Source of the DNA: Azolla caroliniana
Taxonomy: Eukaryota > Polypodiophyta
Direction of reading: 5' to 3'
Length of the DNA: 64,000 bases
NCBI GenBank assembly: GCA_043228905.1
Contig: JBHGNT010000001.1
Location: forward strand, 23,498,001-23,562,000
Part shown: piece after piece, positions 1 through 9,827 of the stretch
How the letters are laid out: each line of letters begins with the position of its first letter
How positions within the stretch are numbered: position 1 is the stretch's first letter
Translations under genes and position numbers: made by a program
The notes under the pieces: model-generated
Database searches by the model: none
Told to the model about the DNA's origin: nothing
Seen by the model: the letters and a program-made list of their open reading frames with translations, nothing else

Positions 1-51
1 TTGCTCCTCCATTTCTCCTCGTCGCCGCCTTCACGTCGGGTTCACCAAATG
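1..51 (-). mobile_element. Leader and gag start of W1, an LTR element running off the left edge
   Basis: On the minus strand, the 39 bases after the LTR at 52-927 read TTTGGTGAACCCGACGTG and lead into an ATG at 12-10 followed by M-E-E-Q before the window ends. The nested gag-only element at 3588-7229 has the same primer-site-like sequence just after its 5' LTR and a gag starting M-E-N-Q. W1 is therefore the 5' end of a minus-strand LTR retrotransposon whose body lies outside the window. The primer tRNA is not identified; the site is not the initiator-Met type (TGGTATCAGAGC) used by the Copia elements here. Confidence 0.7.
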
Positions 52-927
52 TGTCGGGGTAGTTGTGGTTCGTCCAGCGAAGTCGCAGGGACTAAGGTTA
101 AGGGGAGTTGAAGGAACTTTTATAAGGCTTGCGCACAAATGTTAGGAAGATAAAGGATATGAAGAATAATAGTTTAAAGTAATATGTGTGAGAGAGAGAC
201 TAGTATAGATAAAAGATAGAGACAATGTATGATTCAAGAAGCAAGATAGAGACAAAGTATGATTTAAGACAAAAAAGTATATGATATGAACATGATGTAT
301 ATTACGAATACAAGATTTTACCAACTTTACAATGTTTGGTAGCAAGATGAACCCTTTCTCTACTGACCCTTGATTCAAACTCTTGACTCCAACTTGGAAA
401 CACGAGCCTCTTCACAAACAAGCTAACTTGTTTGTTTCTTTGATTATCTTATTTCCCTAACTTTCTCTTGATTTCCTCTTGTTTCCTTGCCCCTCTTTAT
501 ATAAGTGTTGTCATGCATATGGTAATGTATGGGAGCATGGCATGCATGCAATGTATGAGTTACATGTAATGTATGATCACCATTTGGCGCACATGCATTG
601 CATGATGGCTATGTATGAAAATAGATATGGGATAGGTATAATGATGAAAATACATTCAAAAATAACTAACCTAGCTTAGTGGTGTATGCTTTGTGTGTGG
701 TATACAAGGTTGAGAGTTAATGTCTCTCTATTTTACTCAATACAATATATAGCTTCATTCTTATATCATGAAGCCCATTTTTTTACAAACGTTTACAAAT
801 AAATAGCCTAGCCTAGTGGTATGTACATTGTACTTCGTATATAAGGATGTGGGTTCAAGTCTCTCAAATATTATTAAATACAATATTTAAGCTCATTTTT
901 ATATCGTGAAGCAAATCCTTCACGACA
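52..927 (-). repeat. 5' LTR of W1
   Basis: This 876-bp LTR starts and ends TGTCG...CGACA and is homologous along its length to the solo LTR at 18416-19383. On the plus strand it carries two tRNA-like modules: A boxes at 672-683 and 809-820, with the intact B box GGGTTCAAGTCTC at 851-863. The first B box has decayed. The tail of the LTR is a diverged tandem duplication of about 130 bp. Orientation is minus because the primer-site leader lies on the low-coordinate side. The other LTR is outside the window, so no target duplication can be checked. Confidence 0.8.
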
Positions 928-930
928 CCG

Positions 931-1050
931 GTGAGAACCAGATGACGAGTGCCTGGCAAGAGCCGGATGGTGAAGGCCTGGTGAGAACCAGATGACAAGT
1001 GCTTGGCAAGAGCCAGATGATGCAGGCCCGGTGAGGAGTGCTTACCGAAT
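931..1050. repeat. 50-bp tandem repeat, about 2.4 copies
   Basis: Units begin GTGAGAACCAGATGAC at 931 and 981, with a partial third unit at 1031. The two full units are 50 bp each and differ at a few positions. The array directly flanks the W1 LTR. Confidence 0.75.
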
Positions 1051-1084
1051 GAAGGGACATATTCGTAAATATGTTTCTGAGAGT

Positions 1085-1470
1085 CCATTGGGGCTATATT
1101 TGTAAATAGCCGAAAAGTCATATTAGTATAAATATGACTTAGGGCAAACTTAGTAGTGTGTTGTATTCATTCTTCTTGGTGCAAGATTTTGAGTGCAACC
1201 GTGTACAGAGAGAGAGTGAGAGTGAGAGAGAGTGAGAGTCAAAGAGGACGTTGTCTCTGTTGTAACCGTCGCCTGTGGCGAAGACAGTGAGCAAGAGGTT
1301 GTTGCCTCTGTGTTCATCTATTGCACATTGTAACATAGTGATAGTTTGCAGTCTGTGGACTGCCGTGGTTTTTCCCGTGTTTGGGTTTTCCACGTAAACA
1401 TCCTGTGTACTCTTCTCTTTACTGTGTCGTGCATACATTATCCGTTTTTTTTCTGTGTTTGATCCTAGAC
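1085..1470 (+). repeat. LTR-like fragment, probably Copia
   Basis: The stretch has a TATA-like TATAAATATGAC near 1117-1137, GA-rich repeats at 1206-1240, and the U5-like pair CCGTGG ... CCACGTAA around 1360-1400, which is common in plant Copia LTRs. No paired LTR or terminal dinucleotides were found, so boundaries are approximate and the call is tentative. Confidence 0.35.
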
Positions 1471-1547
1471 TCGGTTGTGGCCGAGCGTTGTTTTAGGAGC
1501 ACGTTGTCCTTACAAAGCGCGTAGTTCTCCGGCTCTGTCCTGTTTGG

Positions 1548-2680
1548 CGGTGAATGGGTTAGGTGGCGTAGAGCCCAGGTAAGGTTTAAGGTGAAACCCA
1601 TTCACCTTTTACCGTACCACTTCTCCGGCCAGCGTACCTAGTTGGAATGTGCCTTGTTCCACTCCAATTATCCAATATGGGCCGGTCTAGTGGAATCGTA
1701 ACTTCCCTGGCATATGGCCCATGCGGGTTTGGAAAACCAGCACCGCTCGACCGACGGCGAACTCCTTTTCCCTCGCGTTCCGATGTCGATCCACAAACGC
1801 TTTACGCCGTCGTTGTTCTTGCTCCAACACAGCCATGTTGTGTACGCGTTTTTCCCCAAGTTCGAGTAGCTGGTGGAGCCGTACCTCCTCCGACTTGGCT
1901 TCCGATAGTCGGTCCTGTACCTGAATCCGCAAACTAGGTAACTGAAATTCGACCGGCATCACAGCCTCCAGCCCAAACGCTAGTCGAAACGGTGTTGACT
2001 GTATGCTTGTTTTGTAGATGGTTCTGTACGCCCATAACGCACTCTGTAATTTGGTATCCCAGTCCATTCTATTTTCATTAACGATTTTCTTCAAGATGGT
2101 CTGCAACGTCTTGTTGGTGGATTCCGCTAACCCATTCGCCTGTGGATAATATGGCATACTCTTCTTATGGACTACGGCGTAATGATGTGTTAGTTCCCGG
2201 ACCACTGTATTGAGAAAGTGACTCCCCTGGTCACTGATGAGCTCAATCGAACAGCCGAACCGGCATCAGATGTGCTCGTAAAGGAATCTGGTTGTGACGG
2301 TCGTCGTATTTTCTCGTAGTGCTTTTGCTTCTACCCACTTGGTGCAATAATCCGTAGCTACCAATATGTATTTATTGCCCGTATGGTCTGCCGTTGGTGT
2401 GAAGGGGCCCACAAAATCCAATCCCCACTTTTGGAAGGGGTCTAGCGGTAATACAGGCTGGTGTGGCATCCTTGCGCCCTCCGTGGGCTGGCCCATCCGT
2501 TGACACAAATCACACTTTCTACAATACTCGGATGCGTCCTTCTGCATTGTTGGCCGCCATAAGCTCGCCTGCCATATTTTCCGGGCTGTAACGTCGCCCG
2601 CGTAATGGCCGCCTGCCGTGCCACAGTGCGCCTCCCGTAAAAATGTTTCTTTCTCATCCTAACGTACCCCACATCGCCAA
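1548..2680 (-). pseudogene. G1 integrase
   Basis: The minus strand encodes the zinc-binding region ([11 protein letters not shown]) and then the catalytic core. The three acidic residues of the D,D,E triad are visible in LDFVGP (near 2420), ISDQGSHF (near 2235) and GLAEST (near 2130). The C-terminal region ends NGFHLKPYLG near 1560. A TGA at about 2263 interrupts the core after FLYEHI, a TAG replaces the Trp of HWTGPYW near 1687, and a frameshift follows near 1607. In life it would insert the cDNA into chromosomes; here it cannot be translated intact. Confidence 0.85.
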
Positions 2681-2699
2681 ATGTCGTCTCTTCCTTTGT

Positions 2700-3587
2700 G
2701 ATATAAAACTCCTTCTACAAGGCAGAAGTTACGTCTTCAGACGGCTAGTCGTTTCTTCTCGTCCGTGCGTTGTGGTGGAGGCAGTCCCGTAGTCAAAAAG
2801 TATATCATTTCCATAAGCCACCGGTCCGGAAAGGTCAATTCCGTTCTTTCTGCTAGTGTTGCTACCCGCAGGATGTCGGTGTACAGAAAATCATCGTCAT
2901 CTTTCTATACTGTTTCTCCATTCTCGAGTCTACTCAAAAAATCTGCCACTGCGTGTTGTGTCCCTGGTCGGTGCTGGATTACGAAATCGAATTCTTGGAG
3001 CAGCAGCATCCATCGCGCCAATTTCCCTGTCAGGGCTTGTTTCTCCACCAAATACAGTAGCGCCGAATGATCCACGTGGAACGTGAATTTCCTCCCTAGT
3101 AAATAATGCCGGAAGTTATTGATGTTATAGATCATCCCTAGCACCTCCCGCTCCGTTGTGGAATAGTTACGCTCTGCTATTGATAATTTGCAACTAGCAT
3201 AGTACACTTGCCGGTACTAGTTTGGTTCAGTGAGCTGCATTAGTGCACTTCCTATTGCTATGTCTGAGGCGTCGACGAACACGTGGAATGGCTTCGCCCG
3301 AACTGGTGGTTGTACGACAGGGGTCTATGTGAGCATTATCTTAAGTGCCTCATAGGCCTTGTCGTCCGTTGCGGTCCATTGGAAGGGAGTCCGATGTACG
3401 GCAACATGTAACAGCATGGCGAAGTCCGCCAAATATCGTATCATCCGACTATGCCACCGTATTTGTCCTAAAAACCGACCGAGCGATTTGGCGTTTGTCG
3501 GAGTTTTGGCTTGTGTAATCGTAGAGATCTTGTTCGGATCGACCGTTATTCCCTCCTTGCTGACTATATGGCCCAGGAGAGTCCCGC
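2700..3587 (-). pseudogene. G1 RNase H and C-terminal reverse transcriptase
   Basis: On the minus strand, 3587-3325 encodes the end of the reverse transcriptase (LLGHIVSKEGI at the insertion point, then SLGRFLGQIRWHSRMI). After a stop near 3219 comes the RNase H domain (SIAERNYSTTEREVLG, FHVDHSALLYLVE, HRPGTQHAVADFLSR). The segment starts exactly where the nested element ends. Its continuation upstream is at 7230-8300. Confidence 0.85.
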
Positions 3588-4371
3588 TGTCGTAGTGTAT
3601 TTCGTACACTACGTGAAAAAGTAAAAATAATATAACTGATTTAATTACATATAAATAAATAAAATAAGAATATCAAAATATTTATCATGTGCATAGGGCA
3701 AGATTCAAACCCCATACCTCCACATAGCCAAACCTCAACTTTACCATTATGCTACCTTATCTTTAGTGTTCTACAAATAGATTTAATAACTATAAGTGCT
3801 TTATTTGCGCCTACCTTTATTAAAAGGTAAATCATGTATTTTTAGAGTGCGTGAATATTTTATAGAAAAACGCAAGCAACTAAAAAGTGACTCATGCACA
3901 TCTAGCGTGCATGAGCACTATATTTAGCAAATAAAAGCAAGGATTAGAAAAGCATCACATGCACATTTAGTGTGCATGAACATATTAGAAAAAGCATGTA
4001 GCTATGCTTAGTCTCTCCCATCACTATATAAGGATAGGGAGCACAATGTAATAGGTGTGAAATATTTGGAAATTGGATATATTTCCGAAAACACCAACCG
4101 ATTAATATAATTGTGGGATTCACGAAAATAATATAATCTATACTTGTGGGATTCACAAGTTTCTTATATCTTTCTTTCAATCTAAATACATATTCTTATC
4201 TAAATATTGATTAATCAAATACAATACACTCGTGGGATTCACGAAATTTCTATCTCTCTTTCTAATAATCTATTCATTACTAGCCTCATCTCATATTCTT
4301 CTTTCTCCTAGTCCAAAACCTCAGTGGTTCCCACCCGACTCATGCAACGATCCGGCGCCGAAAGGCACGAC
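3588..4371 (+). repeat. 5' LTR of the TR-GAG element
   Basis: This 784-bp LTR has a TATA-like TATATAAGG near 4025 and three copies of a hairpin-type motif related to TCGTGGGATTCACGA between about 4110 and 4245. An antisense tRNA-like module lies at 3700-3754. The LTR differs from the 3' copy mainly in the hairpin region, where the 3' LTR has a 69-bp duplication. Confidence 0.9.
3700..3754 (-). other. tRNA-like (Pol III A/B box) module inside the TR-GAG 5' LTR
   Basis: On the minus strand an A-box-like TAGCATAATGGT (3754-3743) lies 42 bp upstream of a B-box-like GGGTTTGAATCTT (3712-3700). That spacing is normal for tRNA-derived promoters. I see no convincing acceptor stem, so this is a tRNA-derived or SINE-like piece rather than a tRNA gene. 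The same module is in the 3' LTR. Confidence 0.55.
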
Positions 4372-4411
4372 ACAGTTTGGTGAACCCGACGTGAAGACGG
4401 GTGGCAAGGGG

Positions 4412-6484
4412 ATGGAGAATCAACAAGAGGTGATGAACATGATGATGATGATGGTTGAGCGGATGCAACAAGAACAACGCGCGATGATGGAGATGAAGGC
4501 GGCAGTAGAGCGGCTTGTGCGACGAAATGAGGAATTCAACGGAAATGATGTGTCACGCTATCTACGTGACTACAAAGGGGAGATGATGCGATGTGGGATA
4601 CCCGAAGGATTGCAAGTGATATCCTTCAGTCGGGTAGCCACGGATGAGTTACAAGAAAGAATCTACAAGATACGGCAACAAAATTCAACATGGGGGTCCT
4701 TTGAAGAAGCTTTACGAGAGGCATATGACTACGAGAGATCGAAGGGACGAGATCGACGCGAGTTTGATGAATGGGTGGCATCGGACAAGACCCACCGAAG
4801 TGCAACACAAGCATTCCTAGAGTTCGAGCATCGTCTTGCTCGACTCTCGGAGCGGGAACAACGATTGGTGGGGGAGGATAAAGTCCTAAAGTTCGTAAAA
4901 TCGATCGATCGAAAAGAAAGGATGGACATCGGGATCGAACTCGAAGACGATGACGGTATGAATGGTCTTACCGAAGATTGGGCCGAAGTCCAAAGGGTAT
5001 GCCGGAGACATGATGAGATGAAGATGAGAATCTTGTCAACGACATGGCCGATGAAGGATGGTCGATTGAAGACAAACGATGGAGCCGATATGAAGGCCGA
5101 AATACAACATGATGGTGCGACGGAAGAGGGTGTAAAACAAGCTACCCTCTTGTCTTGCGAAAGAACAACGATGAAGGATAAGGCCGATAACCCAAGTGTA
5201 GAAGAAGATTTCAGAATACAAGTGTCCGAAACATCGGGTGAAAAAGGGGTAAGAATAATTGATGTTTGCATAATTGATGCAGTGAAAGAGAGCAAGGAGG
5301 ACTTGATTGAGGAGGTCGCCACGAAAGATGACATCGAATCGAAGGTGGCTATGGACGAATCAATGGCGGATGGCCATATCGAGACTTCCCCACCACCGAT
5401 TCCAGAGACTCCGGCGGTTGCGTTCGAAAGGCAACGTGAGACCGAAGAGACGGAAGGTGGTGGAGAGAAAACAAAGGTCGAAGCCGATGCATACGAAGGA
5501 GAGATAGCCAAGGAGGTGGCTATGGGTGAAACAACGAAGGACGATAATACCTTGGATTCCGGTCCACTAATTCTAGAGACTTCGGCGGTTGTATTCGAGA
5601 ACCAACGTGAGACCGGAGAGACAGGAGGTGGCGGCAAGAAAGGTAAAGTCGGAAGCCGGTTCGGATGGAAGGTGATCCGGACGGGATTCCGATCCGAAAG
5701 AAAGCCGAACCGGGTAAAAGAGGATTCGACCGAAAGTCGACCCAAAAGAAAGCCGAACCGAAAGGAAGAGAATTTGGCCGAAAGACGACACAAACAAAAG
5801 CCGAACCGGGCGAATGAGGATTCGGCCGAAAGACGACCCGAAAGAAAGCCGACCCGAAAAGGGGTCGACTCAGTCAAAACCGATCGACCGAGTTTGACTT
5901 GGCGGAACGCGAATATGGATGGAAGCCGACCTAGCCGAAAGCCGATCGGACGAGACCGATCCGGAAAGAAGCTAATCCGACTCAACTGGAGGTTAATCTG
6001 GTCGAGGCTGGGGAAAACGAGGAAAAGAAAGCCAACCGAAACCGAAACCAATAGATCGAAACCGGGCCGGAAGGAGACCGACTCAATCGAAACCGAACAA
6101 CCGATTCCGATTCGGCCGAATACGAATCCGATCGGAAGCCGATCAAACCGAAAGTCGATCGGACGAGAGCGATCCGGAAAAAAGTCAAGGTTGATGAAGA
6201 CAAGAAAGAGGCCAGTAAAAGACACTACCACGAATGACAAGGGCCAAGAATATGACGAGAGAGAACAAAGAATATGGTGGATCGGATGGCGACAATGGTT
6301 CGGGTGGAAAGAATGGGTCTACTCAAAATGGAGAGACAAAGTTGACATAGCAGGACAAACGGAGGATGCAGGGGAGACAACGAGCATCGGCAACTTCGGC
6401 ACATACCGGAGGATGTGCGGGTTCGGAGGGGGCGAGTGTCGTAGTGTATTTCGTACACTACGTGAAAAAGTAAAAATAATATAA
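4412..6484 (+). CDS. Gag-like protein of the TR-GAG element, 690 aa
   Basis: I start it at the ATG at 4412 (M-E-N-Q), 40 bp past the 5' LTR. The frame is open further upstream, but only into the LTR. Residues 1-40 include a run of seven Met (NMMMMMVERM...), and the next ~190 residues resemble a Gypsy capsid region (WGSFEEALREAYDYE, GEDKVLKFVKSIDRKER). The middle is acidic. The last ~260 residues are strongly basic, with repeats around RKPNR, ERRPERKP and SRKPIGR. There is no CCHC zinc knuckle; the basic repeats may take over RNA binding (inference). The ORF has no stop until inside the 3' LTR. The uninterrupted frame suggests recent activity or selection. Confidence 0.75.
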   Translation: MENQQEVMNMMMMMVERMQQEQRAMMEMKAAVERLVRRNEEFNGNDVSRYLRDYKGEMMRCGIPEGLQVISFSRVATDELQERIYKIRQQNSTWGSFEEALREAYDYERSKGRDRREFDEWVASDKTHRSATQAFLEFEHRLARLSEREQRLVGEDKVLKFVKSIDRKERMDIGIELEDDDGMNGLTEDWAEVQRVCRRHDEMKMRILSTTWPMKDGRLKTNDGADMKAEIQHDGATEEGVKQATLLSCERTTMKDKADNPSVEEDFRIQVSETSGEKGVRIIDVCIIDAVKESKEDLIEEVATKDDIESKVAMDESMADGHIETSPPPIPETPAVAFERQRETEETEGGGEKTKVEADAYEGEIAKEVAMGETTKDDNTLDSGPLILETSAVVFENQRETGETGGGGKKGKVGSRFGWKVIRTGFRSERKPNRVKEDSTESRPKRKPNRKEENLAERRHKQKPNRANEDSAERRPERKPTRKGVDSVKTDRPSLTWRNANMDGSRPSRKPIGRDRSGKKLIRLNWRLIWSRLGKTRKRKPTETETNRSKPGRKETDSIETEQPIPIRPNTNPIGSRSNRKSIGRERSGKKSRLMKTRKRPVKDTTTNDKGQEYDEREQRIWWIGWRQWFGWKEWVYSKWRDKVDIAGQTEDAGETTSIGNFGTYRRMCGFGGGECRSVFRTLREKVKII

Positions 6485-7229
6485 CCGATTTAATTACATA
6501 TAAATAAATAAAATAAGAATATCAAAATATTTATCATGTGCATAGGGCAAGATTCAAACCCCATACCTCCACGTAGCCAAACCTCAACTTTACCATTATG
6601 CTACCTTATCTTTAGTGTTCTATAAAAAGATTTAATAACTATAAGTGCTTTATTTGCGCCTACCTTTATTAAAAGGTAAATCATGTATTTTCAGAGTGCG
6701 TGAATATTTTATAGAAAAACGCAAGCAACTAAAAAGTGACTCATGCACATCTAGCGTGCATGAGCACTATATTTAGCAAATAAAAGCAAGGATTAGAAAA
6801 GCATCACATGCACATTTAGTGTGCATGAACATATTAGAAAAAGCATGTAGCTATGCTTAGTCTCTCCCATCACTATATAAGGATGGGGAGCATATTGTAG
6901 TTTTTGTTGATTATATTTTTCTATAATGATCAATCAATCGAAAATATTCGTGGGATTCACGAATTTGCTAAAATAATTCTCTCTTACTACCTAAATATTG
7001 ACTAAATACACTAAACTCGTGGGATTCACGAATTTGCTAAAATAATTCTCTCTTACTACCTAAATATTGACTAAATACACTAAACTCGTGGGATTCACGA
7101 GATTGCTATCTTACTTCTCTTTCTACTATTTATAACTAGCCTTAAGTTGTATTCCTCTTCCTCCTAGTCCAAAACCTCGGCGGTTCCCACCCGACTCACG
7201 CAAACGATCCGGAGCCGAAAGGCACGACA
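6437..7229 (+). repeat. 3' LTR of the TR-GAG element
   Basis: This 793-bp LTR matches 3588-4371 closely up to about 6890. It then carries three TCGTGGGATTCACGA copies in a 69-bp tandem duplication (about 6948-7090) that the 5' LTR lacks. The stop codon of the gag ORF lies inside it at 6482-6484. Confidence 0.9.
6549..6603 (-). other. tRNA-like module inside the TR-GAG 3' LTR
   Basis: Same A-box and B-box pair as at 3700-3754, again on the minus strand with 42-bp spacing and unchanged box sequences. Confidence 0.55.
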
Positions 7230-8300
7230 CCGCTGGTCACGCCGAAAGCACATTTCGCGGGATTCAGGCTTAAGCGTGCGGTGCGGCAACGTTCCAGGCA
7301 CAGTTGCAAGTGCGTAAAATGGTCTACTGTTCTCCCATATACCACAAATTCGTCTAAAAAAACTTGCATGAACGCCGGAATGTATTCCCCAAAGATCTTC
7401 GTAATTGTCCGTTGAAATGTTGCTAGCGCCGTCTTTAGCTTGAACATCATGACGACTGCCACATAGACTCCCCAGTCCGTGACAAATGTCGTCTTTTCTT
7501 GGTCCTCAAGATGCATGCATACCTGGTTCTACCCACTGAAGCCATCTAAAAAACTGTACATCTCATGTCCTACGACGGCGTCCAGTACACTATCGGTGAA
7601 GGGTAAAGGGAATGTGTTTGTAATGGTTACGACGTTTAATTTTCGATAATCCACGCATACCCGTATTTTGCCGTTTTTCTTTGGAACAACCATTATCGGG
7701 CTTAACCATGTGGCTTGTTTAACTAGCCGTATGAACCCCGCCTTCAGGAGTTTGTCAATTTCTTCTTTTACGCGGATTGCGTAGTTCGGGTTCATGCGAT
7801 AGCGGCGCTGCTGGACGGGTTTTACGTCGGTTGCTAAGTTGATCTTATGCTTATAGAACTTGGGATCTAACCCCTTCATGTCCTTGTGAGCCCAAGCGAA
7901 CACATCTTTATATTTCGTGAGTAGTGTGATCATCGTGTTTCTTTGGTCCGGCCTTAATTCCTTTGCGATGGAGAGGAAACGGGGTTCCGACTCCGTACCC
8001 ACATTTACTTCTTCCAGGATGGAGGCGGTGACTAGTCGTGAAATTTCCATTTCCCTTTTGAATGTCGCTCGTGCTCTGCTGAGTTCCAATATGGACTCTG
8101 GGTTTGGTTCGTAAGCCTCATCGTGGAGAATAGTGGCCGTGGCATATTCTGTCACGGTTGCGATGACGTCGATTTCGAACAGCGGAATGATCCGAGGGTG
8201 CTCATCTAGGCATGCCTCTAATTCTGCATCCTCCACCCCATCCAGCATATTTATATCTTCTGTGTATAATGGTGTTATACCCTTGGGTTGTGGCGTGCTT
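7230..8300 (-). pseudogene. G1 reverse transcriptase, N-terminal part
   Basis: The minus strand encodes FAWAHKDMKGLDPKF, then the fingers and palm (MVVPKKNGKIRVCVDYRKLN). After one stop near 7527 comes the active-site region. The usual F-L-D-D there reads F-L-D-E: codon GAA at 7351-7349 replaces the second catalytic Asp. The coding sequence stops at the nested element after AKCAFGVTSG and resumes at 3587. Both the Glu and the stop argue that this copy is dead. Confidence 0.85.
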
Positions 8301-8359
8301 CCTTCTGTAGGTACGCGAACCTTAGTGCGTCTGTGTCGAAAACTGATACACTTGTGTTG

Positions 8360-8947
8360 CTAGCTCTGCTTGATATTTGCTGCACGAAGCCATGGTCTGC
8401 CCAGAAGCACTAGGTACGCCCTTGGGGCGTCCAAGGCGAGGACGACCGCCGAGATGTCGAAACAATGTCCGCCCACGATAATGCCTATCTTGCAAATTAA
8501 CCCCAATGGTCGTACTGAGCGGGTATCTGCCATTCGGAGCCAGAATGGGCAAGCCTCCCATTCTAAAATGCCTAACTGCTCGCAAGTTTTCGCGCTAATT
8601 ACGTTGACGCCTGAGCCGCCATCGATTACGCATCCAGGAATTTCATGTCCGTGTAATATTAATGTAATAGTCGGGTTGTGGTTATCCACTACATGCGGGT
8701 TGTCGCTAACGTCTGTAAGGTTTGTAGCGACGCTCACCCCGGGTATGCCCGTCACCCGTTCTTCCATGGTCTGGCAGAAGTGTGCGACTAGCTGCAGCAG
8801 CTTCTCCATGGTTAACGTTATCTCGCAGCCCGCTAATGCCTGCCAAATGGGGTCTGGACCGGTCCTTTGTCCTCTGCTCGCTCCCTCGCATTCGCGGACT
8901 CCTTCTGCATGCGCTCTGTATTGGTCGTGTTTGCTTTTTCCACCCAT
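8360..8947 (-). pseudogene. G1 retroviral-type aspartic protease region
   Basis: The minus strand has one long frame with V-I-D-G-G-S-G-V-N-V-I-S around residue 112, the active-site loop of retrotransposon aspartic proteases, and a later VLLGRPWLR flap-end motif. It sits between gag and reverse transcriptase as expected. It would cleave the G1 polyprotein. The frame joins gag upstream only after disruption. Confidence 0.75.
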
Positions 8948-9823
8948 GCTTGGGCTTGTCGTCGTATCTCATCTTATGCAGCCCAATTAGCCGTTTTTGT
9001 TTGCTGGCGTATCGTGACTTGTTGCACTTCCGCCGTAATCGTATTGACGGCGGGCCCCTTGCCCTTGCGTGGCATAATGTCCGGGCTGTTGACAAATAAA
9101 ACAATGGATGCTTGATTCACCCTTCTCGGCTCCTAGTGGTCTGTGCCGATCACCTGGTGCGACTTGCTCCTCCCGGTCCGGCCTTGTTTGTCGGAACGCA
9201 CACGGTGGTTGCTGTTGGTCCCGTCGTGGTTCTTGGTGTCACCCATCTCCCGAGCTATCGTCGTAATGCCGGTGATCTCGATATTGCCACGGCTTCCCAC
9301 GATAACCATTGAAAGCGGACTACAGCTGATCGAAGGTTGTGATTGCTGGTAAATCCATCTGTGAATGCCAAAACGCCGCTTGCCCATCCAATGTTAACCC
9401 AAACTCTGTCATTTTTGACTGATGCGCTACCGCCTCCGAAAGGCTCTGCGCCATGTGATTCGCATTCCAAACATTAAGGAACATGCGAATATGGGTTTCG
9501 GTGTCGGTTTCGCTGTTAAAACGGGGATTGGCAAAGGCCATGTTGGGGGCTACGGTGGATCGGGAAAGACCACAAGGTGGCTGTGGTGAGCGTGCTCCCA
9601 GCGTATCGTCGAGGTATTTGGAGAGCAAAGAATCACCTTTGTAATCACGGTAGGTAGTACTGAGGTCGCTGAGGCGAGGCTTTTGTCGTGCGCGTTCCTC
9701 TGCCTGGCGTGTGACGGACCTTGTGATTGGCCGGTCTTGTCGTGTTGGTTCCATTCGTCGTTGCTCATCTGTGAGAAGACACAGATCACCAAGCGTGCCA
9801 AAAGTGTTACCAATTAGGAACAC
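8948..9823 (-). pseudogene. G1 gag
   Basis: The minus strand from 9823 encodes a capsid-type protein (MEPTRQDRPITRS, ETHIRMFLNVW, LDGQAAFWHSQMD). Near 9080 there is a zinc-knuckle remnant CFICQQPGHYATQG in which the last Cys of the CCHC box is Gly. Frameshifts break the frame near 9320. The likely start is the Met of MEPTRQ, about 23 residues inside the open frame. A possible primer site (TTGGTAACAC) lies just upstream near 9807-9816. Confidence 0.7.
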
Positions 9824-9827
9824 GGTC

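Larger units (their letters stand above)
3588..7229 (+). mobile_element. TR-GAG-type LTR retrotransposon (gag only), nested in G1
   Basis: A complete 3,642-bp element. It has LTRs at 3588-4371 and 6437-7229 with TGTCG...CGACA ends, and a 4-bp target duplication CCGC at 3584-3587 and 7230-7233. Just after the 5' LTR is the sequence TTTGGTGAACCCGACGTG, and a purine-rich GGAGGGGGCGAG precedes the 3' LTR. The only sense coding sequence is one long gag-like ORF; there is no protease, reverse transcriptase, RNase H or integrase. It must have been mobilised by enzymes supplied in trans. The reading frame of G1 rejoins across the insertion, so the site is certain. Confidence 0.9.

Noticed and set aside
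52-927. W1 as a solo LTR
   Set aside because: The neighbouring leader and gag start on the low-coordinate side show it is the 5' LTR of an element extending out of the window.
4232-4411. Upstream extension of the gag frame with a signal-peptide-like start (MGFTKFLSLFLII)
   Set aside because: This part lies in the 5' LTR and before the primer-site leader, so the hydrophobic stretch is chance coding in the LTR.
4729-6240. 503-codon open frame antisense to the TR-GAG gag
   Set aside because: It mirrors the sense frame, is low in complexity (Phe/Arg/Ser repeats), and has no recognisable domain. The purine-rich sense repeats keep stops out of the antisense frame.
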